Shown here one piece after another: positions 49,401 to 58,400 of a stretch of DNA of 64,000 nt (the stretch's first letter is position 1; every line of letters begins with the position of its first letter). Source of the stretch: Scortum barcoo (Eukaryota; Chordata; Actinopteri; Centrarchiformes; Terapontidae); contig CM041545.1 of assembly GCA_023238725.1 (NCBI GenBank), positions 16,769,501 to 16,833,500 of the forward strand, given 5' to 3'. The notes under the pieces are model-generated. The model worked only from the letters and a program-made list of their open reading frames with translations, did no database searches and was not told the DNA's origin. Position numbers and translations under genes: made by a program.

Positions 49401-52400
49401 TCAAGTGCCTTTTAGAACAACCTCTTATATTTGCAATATATGAAATTGTCAACAAAAAATAAATTTCATCCTGTTGAAATATCAGCTTTATATTCAACAC
49501 TTTAATCCACTTATTAAAACCAGATAATAAACCCTGCAGCCCTAGAAAGTACCTTGTGTAGTACATGTCTGGCACGGCGCAGGTGGCCAATGTACCACTG
49601 AGCAGCAGGATGGCAACAACGTGCAGATCTCAGAAGTAACAGTAATCTTTGGAGAACTCCAGACACTTTGTGACGTGATGCCACCTCTGCAAATTGCCCA
49701 ATGGTCCCCACTGGGTCCTAAACACGAGACACACACAATATTTTAATTATAGAATTTATATCTAAACATACTGTATGTGAAACTTCATTTTTGATATTAT
49801 GTACCTGTGTGTTCGGGGAAGGCTGTGGGCAATAAAGAGGTGGGGAAGGCAGATACAGTCCATTTGGCACCAAGGTAGGCAAGCAAGAGCACAGGTCTTT
49901 GGCTGTGTCCAGCAAAGAAGACAAGGGTGAAGATATGACATTTACTCCAGCCATGACTGAAGCCTTCAGAATCTCCTGGATGGACACTTGAAGCAAGTCC
50001 CAGTCTTCTCCTTCCAAGGGGTCTAGTAAAAGGAATTGTAAAAGCACAGAAAGCATAGACTGAAACCAATAGGTTTGTTGTGGGTTGTCTTCATCTTAAA
50101 GTTGTCAGGTCATGCCTCACCAACCTGTAAAGCTCTTGTCACCATCTTTATCTCCTTCCTCTTGGGACTCAGACTTGTTGCCAAGAAGACACTCCAACTC
50201 AAACTGGAAAATGCTTTGTGGTTCTAAATCTGTTGAGAGGTGGAGCTCTCGTCTCCTGAGCCTGTCAGAAAAGATGTTACTGAGATGCTCACAAAAAAAC
50301 ACGGTAAAATTTAATTGAGCAATGTCAGAAAAACAACACATTATTTCCTTAATAACATTTTCACACTGACCAAGTGAAGTCATAGTGGTCAGTGCAGTAA
50401 TTTGTATAGGCCAGGCTCAGAGAGGCCGCTGTCTTCCAGTCTCCAAGATGGTAAGCCAACCACACACTCTCAGGAAGCAGACCCCCAAGCAGGAGCAGGT
50501 CCTGGGCGTAGTCCACTGTCCATACCTCTGACAAATGCTGTTGTCGCACCGCTCTGGCCGCCTCCTCCTGGCAGAGCGGCACTAAGCGGCCAACACTGGG
50601 GGCTGAGATAGGACATGTTACCAGATAGCAAAATAAATCGTTTTAACTGAGAAATAATAATGGAAACACACCGTGAGGTAGATGTAGGGGAGGCAGGATG
50701 GCCACACGATGAGGGGGCAGAATGTAGAGGGGCTGGTTGGTGAAATAAGAGGCCATGAATCTCCCCAGGGTCTGAATCACGGCACAAGCTGCATCGCTGT
50801 GAAGATCCAACGGCAGCCACGGGCAAGGAAGAGTGTCTGCTGCAGGACATTAATAAAGCTACATAACTAATTACTAACATTTTACTGTCAGAGAAAGGAA
50901 TATTGGTTATTTTATATAATCAGATCAATACTCTGCAGCCCTACAGCTTAATCTTCTAGACAGATCTGAATATTGCATTTTAATAAAGCATGGACAAAGG
51001 GTTGAGATGTTTTGTTATATGTATGTCTCTCTCTCTCTCTCTCTCTCTAGATAGATAGATAGATAGATAGATAGATCTATATTTGTAATTTTTTTTTCTT
51101 CTGGTTTAATTTCTTTAATATAATGTGAGATTGTATATATTATGTTGATTCATGTTAATTGTCCCTGTTATAAAGTAACAACAAATAAAATAAAAAGTAA
51201 AAAGACAAACAAAAAGGCCAGTATGATTTCTCTCAGCACCCCATGATGTATAAGTATGTAGGTGCTATTTGTAAGTTTATTTCCATAAACTGACTCACAT
51301 CTGAAAACCATCTCAACTGAGATATTTTTGACAATGGCTGACCTGTTATGGAGGTCACATCCTTCTGGTGTCCAGCCCTGTGCAGGATGAGACGGGCCAT
51401 ATGGTCCCCCAACTCCTGTGCTTCTCTCAGACAGTACTGAGATAGCAGACTGTACAAGAGTGCCAGACAAAGCCGTGTCTCCTTGAAGACACTTCGATCA
51501 CACCCTGACAGAAAGACATATGATTACCATTTCAGATTGTCTGTGACCACGAGGTGTACTTAAATGGAAGAGATGCAGCAGAGGTTCTTACTTTTGTTAC
51601 TCTCCTCACAAATTTGTGACCACCATGTATCAGCACTTTTTGGATATGAGCCGCACAGGAATAGATGTTCACCTATGGGAAGATGAGTGAAATACTAAAG
51701 AATAAATATCCTGACATATTCAGACATAGCTGGTAAGCTTTTCTTCAGTGACAGTCAAAATTTTATATTAGGTTTGTTTTGATTTAAACCACCCAATTTA
51801 TTTTCTGTAGCTTGTACAACAAGCATAGTTAGATAAAGAGTTGTCTTCCTACAGACCTGGGTAACTCAGCAGTGCAGGACCCTCCTCTAGCCTTTCCCCT
51901 GTAGCCTGCAGAGCTGTTTGGATCTGGGACATGATGACAGACAGCTGTTGCTGTTCCTCCTTCCAGCCATCACAACCTTTAAACCTTTTCAGTTCTTCTG
52001 TGTACTGCTGGGTGATCTCATAGACCCACTGCCAGACTCCCAACAATCTGGCCAAAAAAACAGAAAATCTTGCTGGACTTTGAGACAGTCTTAAAACCAA
52101 CATATGACATGCAGTGACTAAGACTGGCATCCACAACAATAAATAAACGAGACATAAAATGCCAGAGAGATAGTTTGCACCTGCTGGATGGTCGCCTAGG
52201 AAGAGGTTGTCCCTCATGTACAAAACTGTATTTCTCTTCCTTTTCATCCTGTAACTGAGGCACATGGTGTACATCTGAAGTCCAGAGCTGCGGTGGCTGG
52301 GATTCCTTCCCTGCAGAGGACCAGACGGTTCTTTGCCGCAGGTTGTAGGCGTGGTCAAGGGAATCAGAGACCAGCCGCAAGATAAGAAGGACTGTGGACA

Positions 52401-55400
52401 GACTATGAGATGATAGCTGACAGTGACCGGTCTGGTGGGACGCAGGGTGAGGTTTCATCTGGAGGCGTATCAACCGTTTACTGAACTCTACCACCAGCCC
52501 CAGGCAGCGAGGCCCATCTGAGTGAGCGCTGTCCCAGGGAAGAAAAGAGAGAAGGGCTTGGAGAAGGTGAAGGAGGCGAGAAGAATCTGTGATATCCTTT
52601 TTCTCTGCGTGGACCCCAGATCTCGGGTCCAAATGAAGTAAAGCAGCAAATCGCACGACACACAAGAGGGTATGCTTCAGCAGACGGGTTCTGTTTTCCA
52701 CTGCATTTCCCAGAGACATTCCAAGAGCCCAGGCTCTTAACAGCTTACTCTGAATTTTCCCAAGTTCATGATGAAGAGGAGGGGTCTTCCCCTCTGTTTC
52801 AAAATAATTCTTTTCAGAGTCTTGCCAAATAACAAGTCCAGTGCCAGCCTGTGTGTCCTGGGCGTGAAGTGTGTCAAACATTGAGGCGAACTCCAGATGG
52901 CCGCCATCCTCCACATGAGAACCAGCAGGAGGTCCGTCTAAATCAGAGTCATCCTCAAATAAAGTCTAAGAAATGGACACAAACAAGCAGTAGGTTAAAG
53001 ACAGCTAACATAAATTAATCAAGCAATCAATGACACATAATTTGGGTAATCTTGTGCAGTACTAATTTACTTATTTTCACTGTTAGGGTATGTTTTTAGA
53101 CAAAGGAATATAAACTAAGAACATGACAATTTTGGAACAAATATGTGATAAGATTGGTTGAGAAATCTGCCATCATTTGCTTCTTACCCTGTAGCCATAG
53201 ACAGTGTTTAACTTACAGCACTTAACTTACAGCAACTCTATACATTTCTAGCTTATAATACTTGACTAACCTGTACTTTTTCAAGAAGCTCCTTGGTACC
53301 ACCCAGTGTCCCCTGGTCCTGCAGGAAAAGTGGCAAAGTGGAACCATCTGTGGCTGCCGAAATGACAGAGTCTGTTGTTTTGGGCCCATGTGTGACAATG
53401 GGGTTGAACGTCTCAAGGCTGCTGTGAAGATTCAGGCAAGATACAGACTCCAGCCATGCCCTCACATGAATCTGAAAAAAAGTAATGTGAGGAAACCATA
53501 CAGTCAAGAATAGTCCTGCAGAAAGTATATACAAAAGCTGGTGCTGAGTAAGATCCCAATTCCCACTTGACCACCTGTGATTTATCCAGCATCCGGCTGG
53601 CCTTCTCAAGGTCCTTGCTTGTGTTATTTAGAAGTGTTTTCAGCAACAGGGCAGCAGAAGGCTTCTCCAGCACCCTCATGACTGTGGCCATGTAGCCGTC
53701 AGAGACAATGAGATACAGCAGCCGTGGATGCCAGGTCACAGAATACCGCTGCCTCAGGACATCCCGCACAGACAAGCTAGAGCTAGACAGAGACGCCTCG
53801 CCTTGTCCAGCAGATGTTGGCGGCCTGCAGAGGGAGAGGATAGTTGGTGGAAAAACAGAAAACCTTTTATCCCAGACATTATATATCAGTGCTTAAATGA
53901 GTAGTCGATAAATCCATCAATAAAAAATAAATCACCAAATAAGAGCTATTAAAATAATTGAATAATTGTGTAGTCATTTTTGTTTCAGCTTCTAAGAGTG
54001 TGTGGATGTAGTGTGTTTCAGTCTTTTATGTCCTTGTGAACTCAACATTATAGGGTTGTGGACTGGTGGCTGGACAAAACAAGACAACATTTTGGCTTTG
54101 AGAAATATTATCAAGCATTTTTCAGTGTTTTCTGACATTTTAAAAGCAGAATCCAGAAAGTAGCCAGCCGATTAATAATCCTTTGCTGCATAGAAAGGAG
54201 AGAGGCAGTGACTTCACTCTCATGCTAAAAAGTGAAGGTGAGGCAATCAATAGAAAAAGTGACGACAGTTGAAAAAGGAGAAATAGTTGATGGGCAAAAT
54301 CTAAAAATGTATACCGGTAAGTGACGAGAGGGTGCAGGGGTAGGAAGTGCGCAGGCCCAAAGTCAACACTGCAACCAGAGCTTGTTAGAGTGAGAATCTC
54401 CCCAAGGCGAGAAACCATAAGGAGAGAGCCTCTCTTTAGTACACAGGCCAGGAAAAGACCACCCGGCGACCAGCTCACACTGCCCACCCAATAAGACCTG
54501 AAACAGATGATAGTAAAGTACATGTTTAAAGAAATACCATTGTAATGGCAGGTGGTATGCAGGTGATGCAACACACCATTTGGCGGCAACATCTAGGCAG
54601 CCTTGACACAAATAACCAGACATTGTTTTCTTTGCTGGTGATGCTGGGAAGAGAGGTTTTATATTTAAACAGTCTAGAAACGACATGCTGACCTCAGGCA
54701 CATTGTCAACACTACAATGTTTATTTAAAGTAGTGAAGATTCAGTCCTTTGTAAGCAATAATTAGACAATATGACTAAACACGTCAACTCAGGTTAAGAC
54801 TCTCATTGGCTCACTGCTGCACAACACCTGTCGCCACATTTATTTATGCAAACTGTACCTTATGTATTTAGAGGGGATCTCCATTTTCTTACTTCCGCAT
54901 CCTCCGAGGCCACTTGATATGGAGACAAAATTCTGTGTGCTCACAAATAGGACCTGCGTTGCCTGCATTCAACAACAGGAAAACATATCTTAATCCACAT
55001 TTCTACAGATGGCTAAATCTGGAAATAAAAAAGGACATGAAACATATGTAAAAAAAGAGAGAGCAGATGCTCACCTTAGGCTTTCTCTGGTTCAGGACGA
55101 TGGCTAACAGTCGGCCATCTGGGGAGAAGGCTGGCACCAAGGCCCCTCTGGACTTCACTGGTTGGCACGGTGGGGTGAGACGAGACATGGGGTATGACTT
55201 TGTGGACCACTGTATGCTGTATCCCACAGAGCTACAAAGAGAAATATGTAGTTTTACTTGCTGTAATACCCAGTGAGAGTCTTGTCTGTTACATAAACAT
55301 GCTCACTCACCCCACTCTTACATGGCCCTCTTCCCATTGAATTTTCAAGCAGGTGATGATTAGCTTCTTCCCAGAGGTGAAAACAAAGGCTGATAAGCAG

Positions 55401-56579
55401 ACATCACCCATAACCTATGAGAGTTTGGAGAGAGATAATAAGATAACAATAATAATAGTTGTATAATTTAATTTTATTTAATTAGATATGAGGCCTATAG
55501 AAATAAAAAAGGGGAGTGTGTGTCTGTAAAACTTTGACACTGACTGAAATATAAGACAATAAGTGTTTTATTAAATATACAGACCTCTGTCTTGACAAAG
55601 ATGGTATGCAGAGATGCTTCTTTGTCTTGTGAGCAGGGCAAAATGGAGTCTTCAAGGGGCTGTATATGAGCCCACTGTCCCTTAACTGTGCCATCTCGTA
55701 CGCCCATCAAATCTCTGACATCCATACACTCCCACAGGAACACTTGACCCGTTACGGCTACCAGGAGCACACGCATCCCATCTCCTGAAACCTGGAGCGA
55801 AAGTCGTGTGACAGTCCCTGTGAAAACATACACCCATGAATCCAAGGACAGAAGATTTATTGGTTAAATTTTATGAAAAACAGATATTAGGATACTCTAT
55901 GTTCAGCTCAAGATAAAAAAGAAAGAATAAATGCCTCCAGTCAAATTCGGAGACATGAAAAATCAGCACCAAGGAGCATTCAGCTGTCCTGGGATCATGT
56001 GATGGCCCAACACCTTATTCTATGTTGCCTTTTCCTTTAATTTATCACCCATCTGTACCTGTACTGTGCATACCTTGAATGGTGGTAACCACATGAACTA
56101 CTTCTGGGACTGCTGCAGCCGTCTTCAACAAATCTTTGTCCCTGTTCCACAGAAACAGCTCTCCAGATGCCAAAAGTCCACAAAGCCACATGCCTGAAAA
56201 ACAAGAGACAGGTAATGTATTCTCAGAGCAGAAAGTTGGTGCGTGTTTTGCTTTGAGTTTATATGCTACACTCACCATTGTGAGATGAAGCCATCGTCAC
56301 CACACTGTTGAGCAAAGGATGGAGTTTGGGAGTCCTCTTCTTGGTGCGACCAGACACCATGTTGATCTCACTGATCCGTTTGTCATCCAGCAGGAACACG
56401 GACTCCTTCTCCTGAACAGTGACACAAAACAGATTCACAGACATCACCATCTTCTTCTGACAAAAGATTTATACGTCTTAACACTTTCCTGTCCTCACCT
56501 TCCCGAGCCAACAAAATCGGGGCCATGGTTTCTTCCGTTTGATGCTGGATGACAAAACAACCTCCAGCTTTAGCTCCAT
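38784..56579 (-). CDS. cplane1: Ciliogenesis and planar polarity effector 1 (C5orf42/JBTS17), complete, 49 coding exons
   Basis: Coding exons from 5' to 3': 56499-56579, 56276-56411, 56074-56193, 55585-55817, 55311-55414, 55075-55231, 54859-54962, 54315-54497, 53575-53824, 53271-53471, 52181-52965, 51857-52047, 51592-51672, 51343-51504, 50672-50839, 50371-50602, 50125-50261, 49805-50022, 49553-49717, 49040-49187, 48839-48948, 48603-48752, 48369-48480, 47695-48010, 46492-47610, 46209-46360, 46010-46095, 45854-45918, 45273-45543, 44812-45186, 44072-44710, 43798-43979, 43624-43708, 43465-43543, 43027-43161, 42702-42764, 42536-42621, 42086-42299, 41717-41976, 41439-41613, 41167-41343, 40758-40800, 40487-40621, 40233-40410, 40088-40143, 39841-39999, 39515-39639, 39132-39409, 38784-38936. 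Total 9,834 nt, 3,277 aa (human about 3,197). Known role: scaffold of the CPLANE complex with INTU, FUZ, WDPCP and RSG1, which loads IFT-A at basal bodies; human loss causes Joubert and OFD6 syndromes. The N-terminus forms a WD40-like propeller. The start has a strong Kozak context (AACATGG). Confidence 0.96.
40487..42299 (-). CDS. cplane1: cplane1 coding exons 38-43
   Basis: Residues about 2628-2962. Exon 38 codes DLNGRQFISVLDLEDKALHQ. Exon 39 codes SSRLSELDAQLAALQNIADY with LEMDFSNSRM, a helical stretch with a Leu periodicity suggesting a short coiled coil. Exon 42 is a 43-nt micro-exon (40758-40800). Exon 43 codes TAEILDELVREGYLSLTDLD. The exon 41 donor is a weak GTGGAT, accepted because homology and phase demand it. 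Confidence 0.92.
42536..43979 (-). CDS. cplane1: cplane1 coding exons 32-37
   Basis: Residues about 2418-2627. Exon 32 codes PPAAPSAQLTRLFSMEELTS and LLRVDPP. It is joined to exon 33 (QKRREEKAERAKKEVTFRPN) only if the intron starts with GC (AG|GCAATC), see findings. Exon 35 codes GSFDSLLTGQRLLDKAISTS. Exons 34, 36 and 37 are short (79, 63 and 86 nt). Phases agree throughout. Confidence 0.93.
44072..46360 (-). CDS. cplane1: cplane1 coding exons 26-31: Ser/Gln/Pro-rich region
   Basis: Residues about 1889-2417. The region is rich in Ser, Gln, Pro and Thr and likely disordered. Conserved islands are HRTPLSNDQDQLIFDTQQRQ (exon 26), QRLGEDLFRLVQHINYMSLT (exon 29/30 join) and MPGLRLLHFEP / SMIKLLHIEPAPKK (exon 31). 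The GLKLLQL, GLRLLHFEP and IKLLHIEP pieces read as a repeated short linear motif. Exon 31 (639 nt) is the second longest of the 3' half. Confidence 0.94.
46492..47610 (-). CDS. cplane1: cplane1 coding exon 25, the 1.1-kb exon
   Basis: This single exon of 1,119 nt encodes about 373 residues (1516-1888). It starts with a Lys-rich run (GKKAKKVRDRKPAKK), then GTWEFELEDEEYLNFLELFL with SYVLEK, which is the best-conserved part. Later come PELGRLLEWMVRWADRRVLL and a Lys-rich patch GKKKKEKG. The end uses the canonical donor GTAAGT at 46490-46491. It is by far the largest exon in the window and a good probe for species identification. Confidence 0.95.
47695..49187 (-). CDS. cplane1: cplane1 coding exons 20-24
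   Basis: Residues about 1237-1515. Exon 20 codes KKYFYPSATEEEKAFPEGLM, highly conserved. Exon 21 codes CFRELCGLCWMLHVRDQLSI. Its acceptor is CACAAG at 48949-48950, chosen because the more pyrimidine-rich downstream TTTCAG would break the frame. Exon 22 codes ALHWALRFLPFSRFINAEEV. Exon 24 is charged (EKEEEGEL, EKEEEEED), with a likely disordered C-terminal half. Confidence 0.94.
49553..53824 (-). CDS. cplane1: cplane1 coding exons 9-19
   Basis: Residues about 374-1236. Exon 9 codes RQRYSVTWHPRLLYLIVSDG and KDLEKASRMLDKSQ, and exon 10 starts IHVRAWLESVSCLNL, matching human. Its donor is the unusual GTGGTC. Exon 11 is long (785 nt; 52181-52965) and helical, with HELGKIQSKLLRAWALGMSL and a Leu-rich LLHLLQALLSFLPW run. 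Exon 12 begins LLGVWQWVYEITQQYTEELK. Exon 15 has a CAGCAG tandem acceptor. Exons 16-19 are helical Leu-rich repeats of the scaffold (for example LLLLGGLLPESVWLAYHLGD). All phases fit. Confidence 0.94.
51026..51076 (+). repeat. Compound (TC)n-(AGAT)7 microsatellite
   Basis: A 23-nt TC run (51026-51048) is followed by seven AGAT units (51049-51076) in cplane1 intron 14. Confidence 0.95.
53885..54190 (+). mobile_element. Decayed interspersed repeat (family 2) in cplane1 intron 8
   Basis: AGTAGTCGATAAATCC, TATTAAAATAATTGAATAAT, GTTTCAGCTTCTAAGAGTGT, GGACAAAACAAGACAACATT, GGCTTTGAGAAATATTATCA and TTTTCTGACATTTT appear in the family 2 order. This is the only sizeable transposon piece inside the cplane1 coding span and explains why intron 8 is among the longest of that gene. 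Confidence 0.6.
54315..56579 (-). CDS. cplane1: cplane1 coding exons 1-8: N-terminal propeller
   Basis: Residues about 1-373. Visible CPLANE1 hallmarks include KKPWPRFCWLGKEKESVFLL, GELFLWNRDKDLLKT, GQVFLWE, RGALVPAFSPDGRLLAIVLN, FVSTQNFVSISSGLGGCGSK and SYWVGSVSW, with LACVLKRGSLL and GCSVDFGPAHFLPLHPLVTY following. Exon 7 could be cut short at an internal GTAAG, but the frame and the conserved join to SYWVG require the downstream GTACAG donor at 54857-54858. Exons are compact with introns mostly under 400 bp. Intron 8 (53825-54314) carries a decayed repeat. Confidence 0.95.
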
Positions 56580-57140
56580 GTTTGGAGGACAGCATCGGTT
56601 CTTCCTCTTGACTCAAGCAGGGTTCACCGAGATTACAGCATCACACTAAACAAACAAGTAAATCTGCAGGTTAGCTGAGAGGCAGTAAGTTAGTTTGGCA
56701 GCATTAGCTACACAGCTGGGTTTAATTATCACTATTAAATATGCGAGTGCACCGTTATCTGTTTACAGAGATAAATGACATGCACTGACACGTTAAAGTA
56801 ACGTGTTTTGGGTTAATTTCACCGCCTGTTTGAACCACACTAACATCACTAAGGTTAACCATACTGTTGACTAGCGTTAGCCACCTAGCTCATTTAGCAT
56901 ACAGCGCGGAGCATTAGCCCCGAAAAAAAGCCAAACCCGAGCACTTCAAAAATAATGGTTACTGTGAAATGTTGTGCTCGCATGTTTTAGTCGTGTAAAT
57001 GTGAAGATAGGTGAGGTTATACCGTCGTTAATCATTAAAATATTTAGAAACTCCCTCCGCTTCAGTAGCTACAGCTGTTTCCCATGATCCTCCGGGGGGA
57101 AGCTTCAGCGCGTTGCCGTAGAAACAGCAGCCGGAAGAAG
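56580..57140 (-). promoter_or_regulatory. cplane1: cplane1 5' UTR and promoter with X-box-like element
   Basis: Upstream of the ATG the minus strand shows a good acceptor (TTGTTTGTTTAG at 56646-56657) and, further up, a donor-like GACG|GTATAA (57021-57022). A non-coding first exon around 57023-57060 is therefore plausible. Just beyond it are an RFX X-box-like sequence (57112-57125), a CCGGAAG ETS core (57131-57137) and a TTTCCCATGATCC stretch (57078-57090) resembling ZNF143-type sites. An out-of-frame upstream ATG (56593-56595, weak context) precedes the main start by 16 nt. Promoter placement is inference. Confidence 0.5.
57112..57125 (+). promoter_or_regulatory. RFX X-box-like motif
   Basis: GTTGCCGTAGAAAC fits the X-box pattern GTNRCC-N(0-3)-RGYAAC with one mismatch (A for Y). 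X-boxes recruit RFX factors at ciliary gene promoters. The site lies about 535 bp upstream of the cplane1 ATG and about 60-90 bp upstream of the inferred first exon, the usual X-box distance. Confidence 0.5.
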
Positions 57141-57258
57141 CGACCATAGAAAAGACTGTTTTGTTCACTTTAATTTGGAAATTTGAGGGTTTTTTAGCCT
57201 CTGAAGCTCTGTAAAACATCAACATCAACATCAAACAACTTTAACCTTCTTTAACATG

Positions 57259-57440
57259 CTCCCACAGGAATATTTGTCCTGTTTTGGCTGCCAGTAGCAC
57301 ACACATCCCATCTCCTGAAATTTAAAGTGACCCTGTGAAAACATACATCCACACACTGAAGAGTTTTATTTTTAATCCATTTTAATGCAATAATTGGAAT
57401 TATGATACTCTATGTGAGGTTCAAGTTAAAAACAAAGAAA
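57259..57440 (-). pseudogene. Decayed duplicate of part of cplane1 exon 4 and intron 3
   Basis: This segment matches 55729-55925 (5' half of exon 4, its acceptor and about 100 bp of intron 3) in the same orientation. The shared string CATCCCATCTCCTGAAA is exact and the intron parts also align (GATACTCTATG). The copy lacks about 18 bp near the exon start, and the equivalent frame has a TAA just upstream. After that, about 20 codons read openly and resemble the original (SGDGM, LL, TGQIFLWE). It is a relic of a local tandem duplication, without other exons. Confidence 0.8.
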
Positions 57441-57840
57441 TTGTAGAAAATACCATTACAAATTCCAACCTATTTTTACATCCAGGATAAAATATGAAAG
57501 CAAATAGGGTCAAGAATGAAACCCCTTGTACATCTTCTTAGTAAATATGTATTACTCCTACAGAGGAGCTAATAAATGTGTAGGTACAGGCAGTGACTGT
57601 CCACACTTGATGGTCAAAATAATCCAAACATATAAAATGTTAAATCTGCAGCTGCATGATCCCAAAATGAACAGATTTTGCTGTGATTTTGTTGCAATAA
57701 ATGGATAAAAAGGATGCTGAAATAACTACATAATGATGCAGACTCTTATAACACTCAATAATGTCAATAATATTAGGCAATGTGTAGCACACTGCACATT
57801 TACACAAGCCTTGTAATACTGCTGCACAAGCATACTTTAG

Positions 57841-57852
57841 CCAGCAGATGGC
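57841..57852 (+). promoter_or_regulatory. CTCF-core-like motif
   Basis: CCAGCAGATGGC, followed by A, fits the core CCASYAGRKGGCR exactly; the next base (A) breaks the 14th position. It lies between cplane1 and the candidate promoter at 61.2-62 kb, a sensible place for an insulator. Motif-only evidence. Confidence 0.35.
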
Positions 57853-58189
57853 AACGCTCCAACAGAAATTACATACTTATTAAGTATGTACACATGGGGT
57901 TGTGCTGGGTTTTTTTTTTTTTTGAGTACACATGAAAGCCAGCTCTGATTATAACAGAAGAGATCGCTGTGGCAGATAAACTGTGGCATAAGAGGCTTTT
58001 TGTACTTTGTCTCTGTGCTATTGCAGATATCTCTCCACAAGGTCAATTTTCTCTGAGGAAAATGCAGGCCTATTAACTATCTGAGTGTTTTTGTGCAGTA
58101 AGTGGTCCTCTTCACTATTAACATGCTTTGGGTTGTGTGAACTCTTAAGCATTAAGGTCTCTTATTGGCTTGTTACAGAGAGTTATTAG

Positions 58190-58400
58190 GTTTGCCCCGC
58201 GGCCCCTGCTGGTATTTAATTACCCTTGCACTCTCTCCTTTTCATCATGATGGAGATGACGGCAGCCTATTGCCAATAGGTGAAAGAGGGGACTTCACCA
58301 GACCTTAATTGGTTCATTTGCCTCCGCCTGCCAGGCGCAGATGGAGCTCTTTATTACTGTCACTGCCAGATTCATTCTGGTCTGATGGGAACGGTCTTAA
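58190..58400. promoter_or_regulatory. Candidate intergenic regulatory element
   Basis: This is a repeat-free block with a perfect CCTATTG-C-CAATAGG palindrome at 58266-58280, TTAATTGG and TTTAATTACC homeodomain-type cores, and E-box-like elements. It stands out from flanking AT-rich DNA. Conservation cannot be tested here. Confidence 0.3.

Larger units (their letters stand above)
40801..56275 (-). other. cplane1: cplane1 introns, compact
   Basis: Most of the 48 introns are 80-370 bp. Those above 300 bp include 50840-51342 (with a CT/AGAT microsatellite), 53825-54314 (decayed transposon), 40801-41166, 49188-49552, 48011-48368, 54498-54858, 45544-45853 and 52966-53270. Apart from the repeats named, I see nothing functional in them. 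Confidence 0.7.

Noticed and set aside
54893..54962. Shorter form of cplane1 exon 7 ending at an internal GTAAG
   Set aside because: It would leave phase 1 against the phase 2 start of exon 8, and would lose the conserved KKxxIPxKYIR segment.
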